Assembly: GCA_944380285.1 (NCBI GenBank)
Contig: CALWGZ010000010.1
Location: 22,098 to 86,097, forward strand
DNA length: 64,000 bases
DNA from: an uncultured Christensenellaceae bacterium
Lineage (GTDB): Bacteria; Bacillota; Clostridia; Christensenellales; UBA3700
Reading direction: 5' to 3'
Under the pieces are notes generated by a model. It did not search any database, was not told where the DNA came from, and saw nothing but the letters and a program-made list of their open reading frames with translations. A program made the position numbers and the translations under genes. This document shows, piece by piece, positions 1-8,926 of this stretch (positions are counted from its first letter, which is position 1; every line of letters begins with the position of its first letter).

Positions 1-95
1 CGCACCGCCTTGTGCCGTTTTGTCCATATCCGCAACAATTTCCGCATTGCGCGCACATTATATTTATATATCCGCGCAAATAATGCGCCGAACGC

Positions 96-124
96 TTGCG
101 TACGGCGGGGGAGTGTAGTATAAT
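96..124 (+). promoter_or_regulatory. sigma-70-type promoter of the glycan operon
   Basis: TTGCGT (96-101) and a perfect TATAAT (119-124) are separated by 17 bases. The first gene starts 40 bases downstream. This makes the aminotransferase the likely first gene of the glycan operon. Confidence 0.6.
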
Positions 125-164
125 CTAAATAATAACGGCGCGTCGGCGTCGGGAAGGTCAGGAA

Positions 165-1328
165 ATGAGAGACAGAATTTATCTCAGTTCGCCGCATATG
201 AGCGGCAAAGAAATGGGTTACATACAAGAAGCGTTCGACACCAATTGGGTCGCGCCTCTCGGCAAGAACGTCGAAATGTTCGAAAAGGAAATGTGCGCCT
301 ACATCGGCAGACCGTATGCCGTTGCGCTTTCCGCAGGCACCGCCGCGATACACCTCGGGCTTAAATATCTCGGAGTCGAGAGGGGCGACGTCGTGTTTTG
401 CTCGTCGTTTACTTTCAGCGGCAGCTGCAATCCGGCTGCTTACCTCGGCGCAAAGCTCGTCTTCATCGACTGCGACCGCGAGAGCTACAACATGAGCCCG
501 GCGGCGCTCGAAAAGGCGTATGAGCAATATCCCGATCCCAAAGCGGTCATCATCGTCAACCTTTACGGCAATCCCGCCGAGTTCGACGAATTGCTCGCGA
601 TCACGCGCAAGCACGGCACTCCCGTCCTCGAAGATTCCGCCGAAAGCCTCGGCGCAAGCTACAAAGGCGTCAAGACGGGCAACTTCGGCGATATTTCCAT
701 CTTTTCTTTCAACGGAAACAAGATCATCACCACGAGCGGCGGCGGCATGCTGATGTGCAACGATCAAAAAACCCGCGACAAAGTATTGTTTTGGGCGACT
801 CAGTCGCGTGAAAAATTCCCGTGGTATCAGCATGAGGAGATTGGCTACAACTATCGCCTCAGCAACATCTGCGCCGGCATCGGAAGGGGACAAATGACCG
901 TCCTCGACGAGCGCGTCGCGCAAAAACGCCACATCCACGAGATCTACGCAAAGGCGTTCGAGGACAATCCCTACATCTCGCTCGCGCCGACCACAAAAGG
1001 CTCCGAGCCCAACTATTGGCTGACCGCAATCACGCTGTCTTGCGACTGCAAGGCGACCTTTATGGACATCCTCAACGCGCTCGCCGAACAAAACATCGAG
1101 AGCCGCCCCGCATGGAAACCCATGCATATGCAACCCGTGTTCAAGGATTGCGGCTTCGTCACCCAACTCGACGAAAAACAGCAAAAAGCCATCGGCGCCG
1201 GCAGCGTCTGCGAAGACCTCTTCAACCGCAGCCTCTGCCTGCCGTGCGACACCAAAATGACCGACGACCAAGTCCGCTTCGTCGCCGGAATCGTCATCAA
1301 GACCATCGAAGATAAACAGAGGGCGTGA
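165..1328 (+). CDS. DegT/DnrJ/EryC1/StrS-family sugar aminotransferase
   Basis: PLP-dependent enzyme of the nucleotide-sugar aminotransferase family, which transfers an amino group from glutamate to a keto-sugar nucleotide (PglE, ArnB and PseC type). At 387 residues the length is normal. The Schiff-base lysine is probably Lys186 in SFNGNKIIT, and the PLP-ring aspartate lies in the EDSAES motif near 156-161. The cofactor-phosphate loop SAGTAAIHL is near 56-64. It is the first gene of a glycan cluster and its stop overlaps the next start (TGATG). Because a PglC-like transferase fused to an acetyltransferase follows, I infer a 4-amino-4,6-dideoxy sugar of the bacillosamine type, but the substrate is not proven. 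Codon use is GC-rich like the host, unlike the genes after it. Confidence 0.9.
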   Translation: MRDRIYLSSPHMSGKEMGYIQEAFDTNWVAPLGKNVEMFEKEMCAYIGRPYAVALSAGTAAIHLGLKYLGVERGDVVFCSSFTFSGSCNPAAYLGAKLVFIDCDRESYNMSPAALEKAYEQYPDPKAVIIVNLYGNPAEFDELLAITRKHGTPVLEDSAESLGASYKGVKTGNFGDISIFSFNGNKIITTSGGGMLMCNDQKTRDKVLFWATQSREKFPWYQHEEIGYNYRLSNICAGIGRGQMTVLDERVAQKRHIHEIYAKAFEDNPYISLAPTTKGSEPNYWLTAITLSCDCKATFMDILNALAEQNIESRPAWKPMHMQPVFKDCGFVTQLDEKQQKAIGAGSVCEDLFNRSLCLPCDTKMTDDQVRFVAGIVIKTIEDKQRA

Positions 1329-2431
1329 TGTACAGACACTTTTTCAAACCGCTGCTCGATTTCATCCTCAGCCTCTTGGCGGTGATCGTGTTGTCGCCGT
1401 TTTTCCTGCTGTTCACGCCGATCGTCGCGATCGCGATGAAGGGCAATCCGTTTTTTGTGCAAGAAAGAGCCGGAAAGAATGGGAAGCCGTTTAAGCTGAT
1501 TAAGTATCGCAGCATGACCAATAAAAAGGACGAGAGCGGAAAGTTGCTGCCCAACAATCAACGTATTACAAAATTCGGCAAGCTGTTAAGAAATCTTTCG
1601 TTAGACGAATTGCCGCAATTGTTCAATATTTTGTGTGGGCAGATGAGTATTGTCGGTCCACGTCCGCTACACGTAAGATACAATGACAGGTATAATTTTA
1701 ATCAAGCGAAAAGGCTGCTCGTGCGCCCGGGATTGACGGGATATGCACAGGTGCATGGTCGGAACGCCGTATCATGGGAGGGAAAATTCGACATGGATGT
1801 ATATTATGTCGAGAATTTAAGTTTTTTGTTGGATATCAAGATTTTGCTAGATACGGTTAAGTGTGTTTTGAGGAGAGAGGGTATCAACAATGGTGCTCAA
1901 ATCGGCACAGAGGATTTTATGGGGACAAAACCACAAGTTTCGTTGGTCGAGGTCTCGGAAAGTGATGTGGAACTAATCATGAAGTGGCGCAATGATGAGT
2001 CTATCTTTAGATATTGTGTGGGGGGTTATCATCCCGTCGATCGCGAAAAAGCTGAAGAGATCGTAAACGCAATGGTCAAGGAAAACAGTGACGGCATTGC
2101 GAAGAGATATATCATAGAGACCGACGGTCACAAAGTCGGATTTGTAGGGCTTTACGGAATCAAAGGAAGTGAAAAGATACCCGAATTGGGCATTTATATT
2201 GGAGAGCATGATTTTCAAGGCAAAGGAATTGCTACGGAGACTTGTTTGCAATTGGAAAATATCGCAAGATCTTTCGGTAAACAAAGGATCGGGCTGAAAG
2301 TCGTTGCCGAGAACTTACCGGCGGTGAGAATGTATAAAAAACTGGGTTATCATGAAGTTGAGATACACCAAGGTGAACAGGTGGTGAACGGCAAAGCATG
2401 CGATGTTGTCTATATGGAGAAATCAATATGA
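1328..2431 (+). CDS. Fusion: PglC-like phosphoglycosyl transferase + GNAT acetyltransferase
   Basis: The N-terminal ~195 residues are a monotopic phosphoglycosyl transferase, which moves a phospho-sugar from UDP-sugar to undecaprenyl phosphate. It has a membrane helix at about 8-37, the catalytic Asp-Glu pair in SLDELPQL (93-94), SIVGPRPL and RPGLTGYAQV. Residues ~203-367 form a GNAT domain with the acetyl-CoA loop QGKGIATE (297-304). The family is normally ~200 residues, so this is a true two-domain fusion. The GNAT part probably acetylates the amino group made by the upstream aminotransferase before transfer (inference). The ATG at 1328 overlaps the previous stop; a GTG at 1325 is an alternative. 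Base composition drops from GC-rich to AT-rich around codon 75. Confidence 0.88.
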   Translation: MYRHFFKPLLDFILSLLAVIVLSPFFLLFTPIVAIAMKGNPFFVQERAGKNGKPFKLIKYRSMTNKKDESGKLLPNNQRITKFGKLLRNLSLDELPQLFNILCGQMSIVGPRPLHVRYNDRYNFNQAKRLLVRPGLTGYAQVHGRNAVSWEGKFDMDVYYVENLSFLLDIKILLDTVKCVLRREGINNGAQIGTEDFMGTKPQVSLVEVSESDVELIMKWRNDESIFRYCVGGYHPVDREKAEEIVNAMVKENSDGIAKRYIIETDGHKVGFVGLYGIKGSEKIPELGIYIGEHDFQGKGIATETCLQLENIARSFGKQRIGLKVVAENLPAVRMYKKLGYHEVEIHQGEQVVNGKACDVVYMEKSI

Positions 2432-3402
2432 ACATTTTGATTTTGAGTGCAGGCACACGGAACAAGGTGGTCAGATATTTCAAAAAGACTCTTGCAGGTC
2501 AAGGTAAGGTCATTGCCACAGATTGTCAAAACATTGCACCCGCGATCTATGATGCAGATAAATGTTATATCGTGCCGCGCATAACGGAGCCCGATTATAT
2601 CGATGCTATATTGGAGATCTGCCGTAAAGAACAGATCGACGGGGTTCTGTCTTTGATCGATCCGGAATTGGAGCTGTTGGCTGCCAACAAAGATAAATTC
2701 GAACGCATCGGCGTGACCTGTATCGTCTCGCCGCTCGAGGCGGTCAAAATGGCGTTTGACAAGATGAAGATGTTCCGGTTTTGCGAAAAGAACGGCATAG
2801 ACTCTGTCAAGAGTTATGACGACATTGCCAAGTTCAAGGCGGATCTTGCGAGAGGGGAAATCGCTTTTCCCGTCTTCGTCAAGCCGATATGCGGCAGTTG
2901 CAGTATCAACATCCAAAGAGTGGAAGACACGGCAATGCTCGAAGAACTTTGGAGAAGATACGATAACTTGATGATCCAAGAGTTTATGACAGGACAAGAA
3001 ATCGGCGCCGATGTCTATATCGACTCCATCAGCGGACGAGTGGTCGAGATCTTCACTAAAAAGAAACTCCTTATGCGTGCAGGCGAGACGGACAAGTCGG
3101 TGTCGTTCAAGGATGCCAAATTGTTCGATTTCATTGAAAATTTCGTAACGAAAGCCGGCTATAGGTGGAATATCGATATCGATATTTTCGAGAAGGACGG
3201 CAAGTATTTCGTGTCAGAGGTGAATCCGCGTTTCGGCGGCGGCTATCCGCATGCGTACGAGTGCGGTTGCGACTTTATGTCGCTCATTTTGAAAAACCTG
3301 TCGGGAAAAACCAATACGCCCGATATCGGTAACTACGAAGAGGATGTCTTTATGATGAAGTACCTCGATGTCATGATCAAGAAAGGAGAGGAGTTGGGAT
3401 GA
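2428..3402 (+). CDS. ATP-grasp ligase of a glycan cluster
   Basis: An ATP-grasp protein of 324 residues resembling the carbamoyl-phosphate-synthase/biotin-carboxylase fold. An N-terminal Rossmann-like pre-grasp domain (MNILILSAGTRN) comes first, then the grasp domain. The C-terminal EVNPRFGGGYPHAYECG carries the Glu/Asn Mg-ATP ligands. Such enzymes join a carboxylate to an amine or thiol through an acyl phosphate. In polysaccharide loci they are thought to add an amino acid or similar group to a sugar, which is the inference here. The ATG at 2428 overlaps the previous stop (ATGA), so I prefer it to the upstream ATG at 2398. The gene is AT-rich and coupled to both neighbours. Confidence 0.8.
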   Translation: MNILILSAGTRNKVVRYFKKTLAGQGKVIATDCQNIAPAIYDADKCYIVPRITEPDYIDAILEICRKEQIDGVLSLIDPELELLAANKDKFERIGVTCIVSPLEAVKMAFDKMKMFRFCEKNGIDSVKSYDDIAKFKADLARGEIAFPVFVKPICGSCSINIQRVEDTAMLEELWRRYDNLMIQEFMTGQEIGADVYIDSISGRVVEIFTKKKLLMRAGETDKSVSFKDAKLFDFIENFVTKAGYRWNIDIDIFEKDGKYFVSEVNPRFGGGYPHAYECGCDFMSLILKNLSGKTNTPDIGNYEEDVFMMKYLDVMIKKGEELG

Positions 3403-4490
3403 AGATATTGTTGCTGTGTACAGCGGAAGGGACAGTAAGAAATTTTAGACGTGATTTAATTTTGTTCCTTCAAGAAAGGGGACATGAAGTGGTTGTCGTG
3501 GCGAATTTTGCAAACAATAGCGGATTTAAATTCAAGACGTACAATGTGCGGATGCATAACAGGAGTATTGGTATATTTGAGACTTTGAATTATTATAAAG
3601 CCGTAAAAAAGGCGGTCAAAGAAGAATGCCCGGATGTCATTATGACGTTTATGGTCAAGCCGAATACGCTTGGAGTGCTTGCTGCAAAAAGCGCACGCAA
3701 GAGCGCTCGTGTGTATTCGATGGTCGAAGGTATGGGGGTCGTCTATACGGAAAATTCGTTCAAATACAAGTTGATCAGATTGATAACGAACTTTTTGTAC
3801 AGACGCGCTTTCAAGAAAATCGCCGGGTTGTTTTGCTTGAATCAAAATGATGTTGATTTCTTCGTCAAGGGCAAATTTATCGATGAGAGAAAGGTGCATA
3901 ATATTCGAGGTATAGGTGTCAATTTGAAGGACTATCCGTTTGAAGATGTTACGGTCTTCAACAGGTTTGTGTTTATAGCAAGGATGTTGAAAGAAAAGGG
4001 GGTTGAGGAGTTTTGTAAAGCGGCGGATATCGTCAAAACCGAGTTTCCGAATGCTGAATTTGTGATGTACGGAAAAGAGGAACCGGCAACGACGGAATGT
4101 ATTGCGGAGTATCAAAAAAAGGGGGTGGTGCAATACAAAGGGGTCACTTCCGATGTGGCGGAAGTCTTGAAAGAGTCGACTGCATTGGTAGCAACGACGT
4201 ATAGAGAAGGAAGTTCAAGGGTGATCATGGAAGCCATGGCTTGCGGAAGACCTGTTATCGCCAGCGACACCATAGGATGTAATCATTTGGTCGAAGATGG
4301 AAAAACCGGTTATCTCGTCAAGGTGAAAGATGTGGAAGGATTCGCAGAGACAATGAAAAAGCTTTTAAAGACAGAGAAAGAGAAAATAGCTATAATGGGC
4401 AAAGCGGCACGCGAGAAAGCGGAAAGAGAGTGTGACGCAGACAAAATCAACGCATTGATTTGCGATATCGTGGAGGGGAAAGATGAGTGA
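3399..4490 (+). CDS. Glycosyltransferase, GT4 family (GT-B fold)
   Basis: At 363 residues with a GT-B fold, this adds a sugar to a lipid-linked glycan at the inner face of the membrane. The N-terminal MKILLLCTAEGTVRNF acceptor domain is typical of the subgroup with glycosyltransferase 4-like N-terminus. The donor-binding EX7E motif is in EGSSRVIMEAMACGRP, followed by GKTGYLV. The start overlaps the preceding stop by four bases (ATGA), which indicates translational coupling. Donor and acceptor sugars cannot be read from sequence. Codon use is AT-rich. Confidence 0.88.
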   Translation: MKILLLCTAEGTVRNFRRDLILFLQERGHEVVVVANFANNSGFKFKTYNVRMHNRSIGIFETLNYYKAVKKAVKEECPDVIMTFMVKPNTLGVLAAKSARKSARVYSMVEGMGVVYTENSFKYKLIRLITNFLYRRAFKKIAGLFCLNQNDVDFFVKGKFIDERKVHNIRGIGVNLKDYPFEDVTVFNRFVFIARMLKEKGVEEFCKAADIVKTEFPNAEFVMYGKEEPATTECIAEYQKKGVVQYKGVTSDVAEVLKESTALVATTYREGSSRVIMEAMACGRPVIASDTIGCNHLVEDGKTGYLVKVKDVEGFAETMKKLLKTEKEKIAIMGKAAREKAERECDADKINALICDIVEGKDE

Positions 4491-5454
4491 GATGAAGTTG
4501 TCCATAGTGATCCCTGTCTATAAGGTCGAAAAATTTATAGTCAATACGGTGGATTCGCTTGAAATCGCGTGCGACAACTATGAAATCATATTGGTTGACG
4601 ATCATTCGCCGGATGATTCGCCGAGACTTTGCGACGAATTGGCGGCAAAGTATGGTAATATCAAAGTTTTGCATAAAGCAAAAAATGAAGGACTTTCCAT
4701 GGCTCGAAACAGCGGCATTGATATTGCAAAAGGAGAGTATATTTGCTTTGTCGATGCAGATGATAAATATGCCGAAAGCGACGCTGTTGGAAGAATTCTT
4801 GACGGTATCGGTACGGGACAAAATATGTATTTCGTCAATATGGACAGATGGTATAACGACGGCAGTCGCAGTACTGTCAACAATTTTAGAGGGAAAGTGA
4901 ACGAGCGCATGTCCGAACAGGAAGTTTGTCGAATGGTAGGGAAAGAACAATCGCCACCGGTGTCGGCATCATTGAAAATCATTAAGACTGAATTGCTCAA
5001 ACAATATGAATTAAAGTTTAAACCGGGGATAGTTTGTGAGGATATCGAATGGTTTATCCGATGCATAGACGCAGGACTTCTTGATGATTGCGGATATATC
5101 GATGTCACATATCTCTATTATCAAGGTAATAGCGGAAGCATAACAAAAAACGTGTCGGCAAAAAATGTGTTTGATTTAATAGAGATAATTGAAGAGGGGC
5201 GTGACAGAATCACGGGCAAATCGGGTTATCGAGCAGATTGTATCGGAAGTATATTGGCATTCGAGATCATGATTAGCATATACAATGTGCGTACTTTGAG
5301 TGGGGAGGAAAAAGAAGAGGCAATAAAACGTATTAAAAAGCTGACTTCGCTTATGCGACATTCAAGCGATAAGAGAGTGCTTTTAACATTCTTTTGTGCA
5401 AAGATTGGTGGCGTGGCGATTACTTCCTCATTATTATCAAGAATAAAAAGATGA
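4483..5454 (+). CDS. Glycosyltransferase, GT2 family (GT-A fold)
   Basis: A 323-residue inverting glycosyltransferase. The start of the GT-A domain is LSIVIPVYKVEKF, with the nucleotide-binding DDHSPDD and the metal-binding DADD (FVDADDKY, about residue 88). The C-terminal third is helical and divergent. It overlaps the previous gene by eight bases. A 54-base gap then follows, the only sizeable break inside the cluster, with the next gene's own AGGAG site. The substrate is unknown. Confidence 0.88.
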   Translation: MSEMKLSIVIPVYKVEKFIVNTVDSLEIACDNYEIILVDDHSPDDSPRLCDELAAKYGNIKVLHKAKNEGLSMARNSGIDIAKGEYICFVDADDKYAESDAVGRILDGIGTGQNMYFVNMDRWYNDGSRSTVNNFRGKVNERMSEQEVCRMVGKEQSPPVSASLKIIKTELLKQYELKFKPGIVCEDIEWFIRCIDAGLLDDCGYIDVTYLYYQGNSGSITKNVSAKNVFDLIEIIEEGRDRITGKSGYRADCIGSILAFEIMISIYNVRTLSGEEKEEAIKRIKKLTSLMRHSSDKRVLLTFFCAKIGGVAITSSLLSRIKR

Positions 5455-5508
5455 CTAATATGAGAAAAGTGGTATGATAGAGCCGCAGGATGAAGCAAAG
5501 GAGAGGTT

Positions 5509-6645
5509 ATGAATAGAATTAAAGCATTGCAAATAATTCCGAGTCTTAAAGGAGGAATAGGAAGCGTACTTCTTAATTTTTGCAGTCGTCTTGATAGTGG
5601 GAAAATTCAAATTGATTTTGGCGTGTTTATAGATGACGATAAAGCAAGGAAAAAGCTTGTCGAAAAAACGATTGGGAGAGTATATGTTCTTCCGAGGATG
5701 AGCAGAGATTACGGACAATATAAACGAACTTTAGAGCAACTTATATCAGAAAACAAATATGATATCGTTCACGCACATCAAAACAGCATGTCATTTATTC
5801 CACTCGGGATAGCTAAAGCTCAAGGCGTTCACGGGAGAATCATGCATTCACACGCCACTGATTTTGAAGGTGGCTCCAAAATGAAGAACATGATTTCAAA
5901 GATAATAAATCGCCTAAAAATGAACTCGGTAGCAAATGTTAGATTGGCATGCGGTAAAAAGGCGGGAGAGTTTCTTTACGGAAAGAGGGCAATGCGAAAA
6001 GGCAATGTTATCGTTTTGCCGAATGCTATAGATATTGAAAAATTCAGGTTTGATCTTGCAGAGAGAGAAAGGATGCGGACCATGTTTGGTTTTGGTGATG
6101 ATGAGAAGGTTTTGCTCTTTGTTGGAAGATTGGTTGAAATAAAGAATATACCGCTTTGTTTAGATATTATAAAGAGATGTGACGACAAAACAAAGTTGGT
6201 AATTTGTGGGAGTGGCGATAAAGAGCAATTGTTAAAAGAGAAATGTGTTAGCGAAGGTATAACGTCTAAAGTCTTGTTCGTTGGAGAAAGAGCAGATGTT
6301 GCGGCGATGTATTGCATGGCCGACGCATTTTTGTTGACTTCTTTTGCTGAAGGATTTCCGATGACAATAGTGGAGGCTTTGGCAAGCGGATTGCCATGTT
6401 TTATATCGGATACGATTACCGATGAGTTTTGCGATTATGAGGCGGTCGAATATTGCCCGTTGCAAGATGCTGACTATTGGGTTGAGGCGCTCAAAGCATT
6501 GCCATTAGGGAAAAGATATGATATGATAAATAGGTTGAACGACAAGAAATTAAATATAGAAACGGCAGCTGAAATGTTGTCGCAGATTTACGAGGAAGCA
6601 GTGAAAGGGATTAGTGTCACGGCTAAACAAATGGAGTCAAAATAA
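5509..6645 (+). CDS. Glycosyltransferase, GT4 family
   Basis: A GT-B glycosyltransferase of 378 residues. The N-terminal domain starts IKALQIIPSLKGGIGSVLLNF, with the glycine-rich acceptor loop, and HSHATDFEGGSK follows. The C-terminal donor domain has LLFVGRLVEIKN and the EX7E motif EGFPMTIVEALASGLP. This subgroup is common in EpsF/CapM-type exopolysaccharide clusters. An AAAGGAGAGG ribosome site lies before the ATG. It is probably one of five sugar-adding steps of the repeat unit. Confidence 0.87.
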   Translation: MNRIKALQIIPSLKGGIGSVLLNFCSRLDSGKIQIDFGVFIDDDKARKKLVEKTIGRVYVLPRMSRDYGQYKRTLEQLISENKYDIVHAHQNSMSFIPLGIAKAQGVHGRIMHSHATDFEGGSKMKNMISKIINRLKMNSVANVRLACGKKAGEFLYGKRAMRKGNVIVLPNAIDIEKFRFDLAERERMRTMFGFGDDEKVLLFVGRLVEIKNIPLCLDIIKRCDDKTKLVICGSGDKEQLLKEKCVSEGITSKVLFVGERADVAAMYCMADAFLLTSFAEGFPMTIVEALASGLPCFISDTITDEFCDYEAVEYCPLQDADYWVEALKALPLGKRYDMINRLNDKKLNIETAAEMLSQIYEEAVKGISVTAKQMESK

Positions 6646-6649
6646 AGGC

Positions 6650-7792
6650 ATGCAACATTCAAAGACTATATTGGTATATGCTTTATTGTTTTGCTGTGTA
6701 AGCGGTTTGGGGTTTTTGTCTCAAAGTGTAAGACAAACGACAGCGGGGATCAAAGTTACCATCAAAAAAGCTCCGTATTGTTTAGCAATAGCGTTGCTGG
6801 TGATATTCACGGCACTATATGCATCGGGTGCCGACTATCTACAATACAAACTTATATTTTCGGAAAGCGATTGGGAAGCGATCCGTGATACCCAAATTGA
6901 GGCTGGGTATCGAATCTTGAACATTGTTCTAAAATGGATATGCTTCGGCAACGCAGTCATAGGTGTCGCTATCATAAAGTCTTTGACAGTAATAATTGTC
7001 GGCAGATGCTTTTATTTATTGAAAGACAAGATTAATATCGGACTATCTCTTGCAGCATATGTTGCATTAGCATATTTTATTTCGTTGAATCTCATCAGAA
7101 TATATTTAGCTTCTGCCGTGGTCCTGGCAGGTGTAACGGCTTATTTGATTTCTGCAAGGAGAAAATATTTGAAATTAGTGATTGCAATATTTGTCGCCGC
7201 GACGGTTCACTACACTGCCATCGGAACAATGTTGATTCCGGTGTTTTTCTACTTGAGGTCAACATTTTTCCGGGAAGAAACACGAAAAGATATTTACATA
7301 GCTATTTTGTTGATTTTTATGGCGGTATTGATAGTCGGTGTCGTGCCGGTTTTGGTAAGATCGATTTCTGTTTTGAATAAATATCAAGGGTATTTGAAGG
7401 AGAATCCGAGTTTTGGGATAGGGCAAATAGTTTATTTTTCCGTACCGGTGTTTTGGCTGTTTATTACAAGAAATAAGATGGAAAATATGTTATGGGGACA
7501 GGCGTTTGTCATGATAGCGATAGCGTTTGCAATAAGCATGATGGGGTATGTGATAGGAATGATGAGCCGGTTAAGCGCTTTTTTTGATATCGCATATTAT
7601 TTGGGCGTGTCTCAGTTGGTCAATGGTTTCGGTAAATATGCTGTGCAAATCGGGCGAGAACAAATGACTAATTATAGGGTGTTGACTTTTATGACGACAA
7701 CGTATTTTGCTGTGAGGCTGGCGATATATTTGACGGGTGGCGCGTTGATTGCCGACGGAATACAAGAATTAATATTTATTTGGGAGATTTAA
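6650..7792 (+). CDS. EpsG/Wzy-like polysaccharide polymerase
   Basis: A very hydrophobic protein with about ten predicted membrane helices, 380 residues from the ATG at 6650. That start has AAAGG upstream and is preferred to the GTG at 6614, which would overlap the previous gene. The pattern YASGADYLQYKL followed by an EAGYRILN-type segment is typical of the EpsG family. Those proteins are thought to polymerise lipid-linked repeat units at the outer face of the membrane. Its place between glycosyltransferases and a flippase fits that role. No catalytic residue is assigned with confidence. Confidence 0.75.
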   Translation: MQHSKTILVYALLFCCVSGLGFLSQSVRQTTAGIKVTIKKAPYCLAIALLVIFTALYASGADYLQYKLIFSESDWEAIRDTQIEAGYRILNIVLKWICFGNAVIGVAIIKSLTVIIVGRCFYLLKDKINIGLSLAAYVALAYFISLNLIRIYLASAVVLAGVTAYLISARRKYLKLVIAIFVAATVHYTAIGTMLIPVFFYLRSTFFREETRKDIYIAILLIFMAVLIVGVVPVLVRSISVLNKYQGYLKENPSFGIGQIVYFSVPVFWLFITRNKMENMLWGQAFVMIAIAFAISMMGYVIGMMSRLSAFFDIAYYLGVSQLVNGFGKYAVQIGREQMTNYRVLTFMTTTYFAVRLAIYLTGGALIADGIQELIFIWEI

Positions 7793-7794
7793 AG

Positions 7795-8922
7795 ATGATA
7801 AGAGTGTTGCATTGTGTAAGAAAGATGGACAGAGCGGGTATCGAGACGTTTATCATGAATGTATTTCGCAATATCGACAAAAAAGAAGTCGCTTTTTATT
7901 TTTTATGTTCAAGCCGTGATCGTGGTGATTATGACGAAGAGATTCGCGCTTTGGGAGGGAAAATATATTATACACCTGAAATAAATGCGAATGCGCTCAA
8001 GCATGTCGCCATAATTCAATCGTTGGCAAAATGGTTTCGGGAGAATCGAAACAAATTCGATGTAGTGCATCTGCATGCAGATCACAATATCAGCGTCTTA
8101 ATTTATTTGGAGGCTTTGAGACGAGCCAAGATTAAAAACGTCATCGTGCACAGTCACAATAACTCCGGGCCGCATGTTGTTGCAAACAAATTGTTGGGCA
8201 AGGTCTGTTCGCTATATAAATTTGAAAAATTTGCGTGCTCGGATGAAGCCGGAGTGTGGCTTTTTGGCAAGAAGGCAGTAAAACGAAGGAAGGTCAAAAT
8301 GATCCCTAACGGGATAGATTTCGCTAAGTATACTTACGATCCTGAGAAAAGTGAGGCGAAAAAGAGAGAACTCGGAATCGCGGGAAAGACTGTTTTGGGG
8401 CATATAGGCAGATTTTCGACACAGAAGAATCATAAATTCTTAATTGAGGTGTTTGACGAGTATCAAAAAATCTATTCAAATTCTGTCTTGTTACTTGTTG
8501 GACGTGGAGAGTTGGAAGAGCAAATAAAAAAACAAGTGCATGATTTGGGATTGGACGAAAGGGTGAAGTTTCTTGGAGTGAGAGAAGATGTCCCGGAATT
8601 GTTGCAAGCGATGGATGTCTTTGTATTTCCATCGTTGTATGAGGGGCTTTCGGTTGTATTGCTTGAAGTTCAAGCTGCTTTATTGCCTGTGGTTACGAAC
8701 GACAATATTTCCAAACAAACAATCATATCCAATTGCGTTAAGCTGCTCCCAATTGCAGATTGCAAAGAATGGGCGATAACTGTAAATGAGATGGCAAAGG
8801 ACGGAAGAAGTGCAAATACATTATATGATAATGCAACGATTTTTGATATAAAATATGTGGCGAATATATTGATGCAATTTTACAGAGATATAACATCGCA
8901 AAAACAACAAGCCAAGGAGTAA
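7795..8922 (+). CDS. Glycosyltransferase, GT4 family (EpsF-like)
   Basis: A GT-B enzyme of 375 residues from ATG 7795, chosen over an upstream TTG at 7780 because of its GGGAG site. IRVLHCVRKMDRAGIETFIM is the acceptor-side glycine loop. HSHNNSG, GHIGRFSTQKNH and the EX7E motif EGLSVVLLEVQAALLP mark the donor domain. It is paralogous to the gene at 5509. It probably acts on the same lipid-linked intermediate. Confidence 0.87.
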   Translation: MIRVLHCVRKMDRAGIETFIMNVFRNIDKKEVAFYFLCSSRDRGDYDEEIRALGGKIYYTPEINANALKHVAIIQSLAKWFRENRNKFDVVHLHADHNISVLIYLEALRRAKIKNVIVHSHNNSGPHVVANKLLGKVCSLYKFEKFACSDEAGVWLFGKKAVKRRKVKMIPNGIDFAKYTYDPEKSEAKKRELGIAGKTVLGHIGRFSTQKNHKFLIEVFDEYQKIYSNSVLLLVGRGELEEQIKKQVHDLGLDERVKFLGVREDVPELLQAMDVFVFPSLYEGLSVVLLEVQAALLPVVTNDNISKQTIISNCVKLLPIADCKEWAITVNEMAKDGRSANTLYDNATIFDIKYVANILMQFYRDITSQKQQAKE

Positions 8923-8926
8923 TGTC

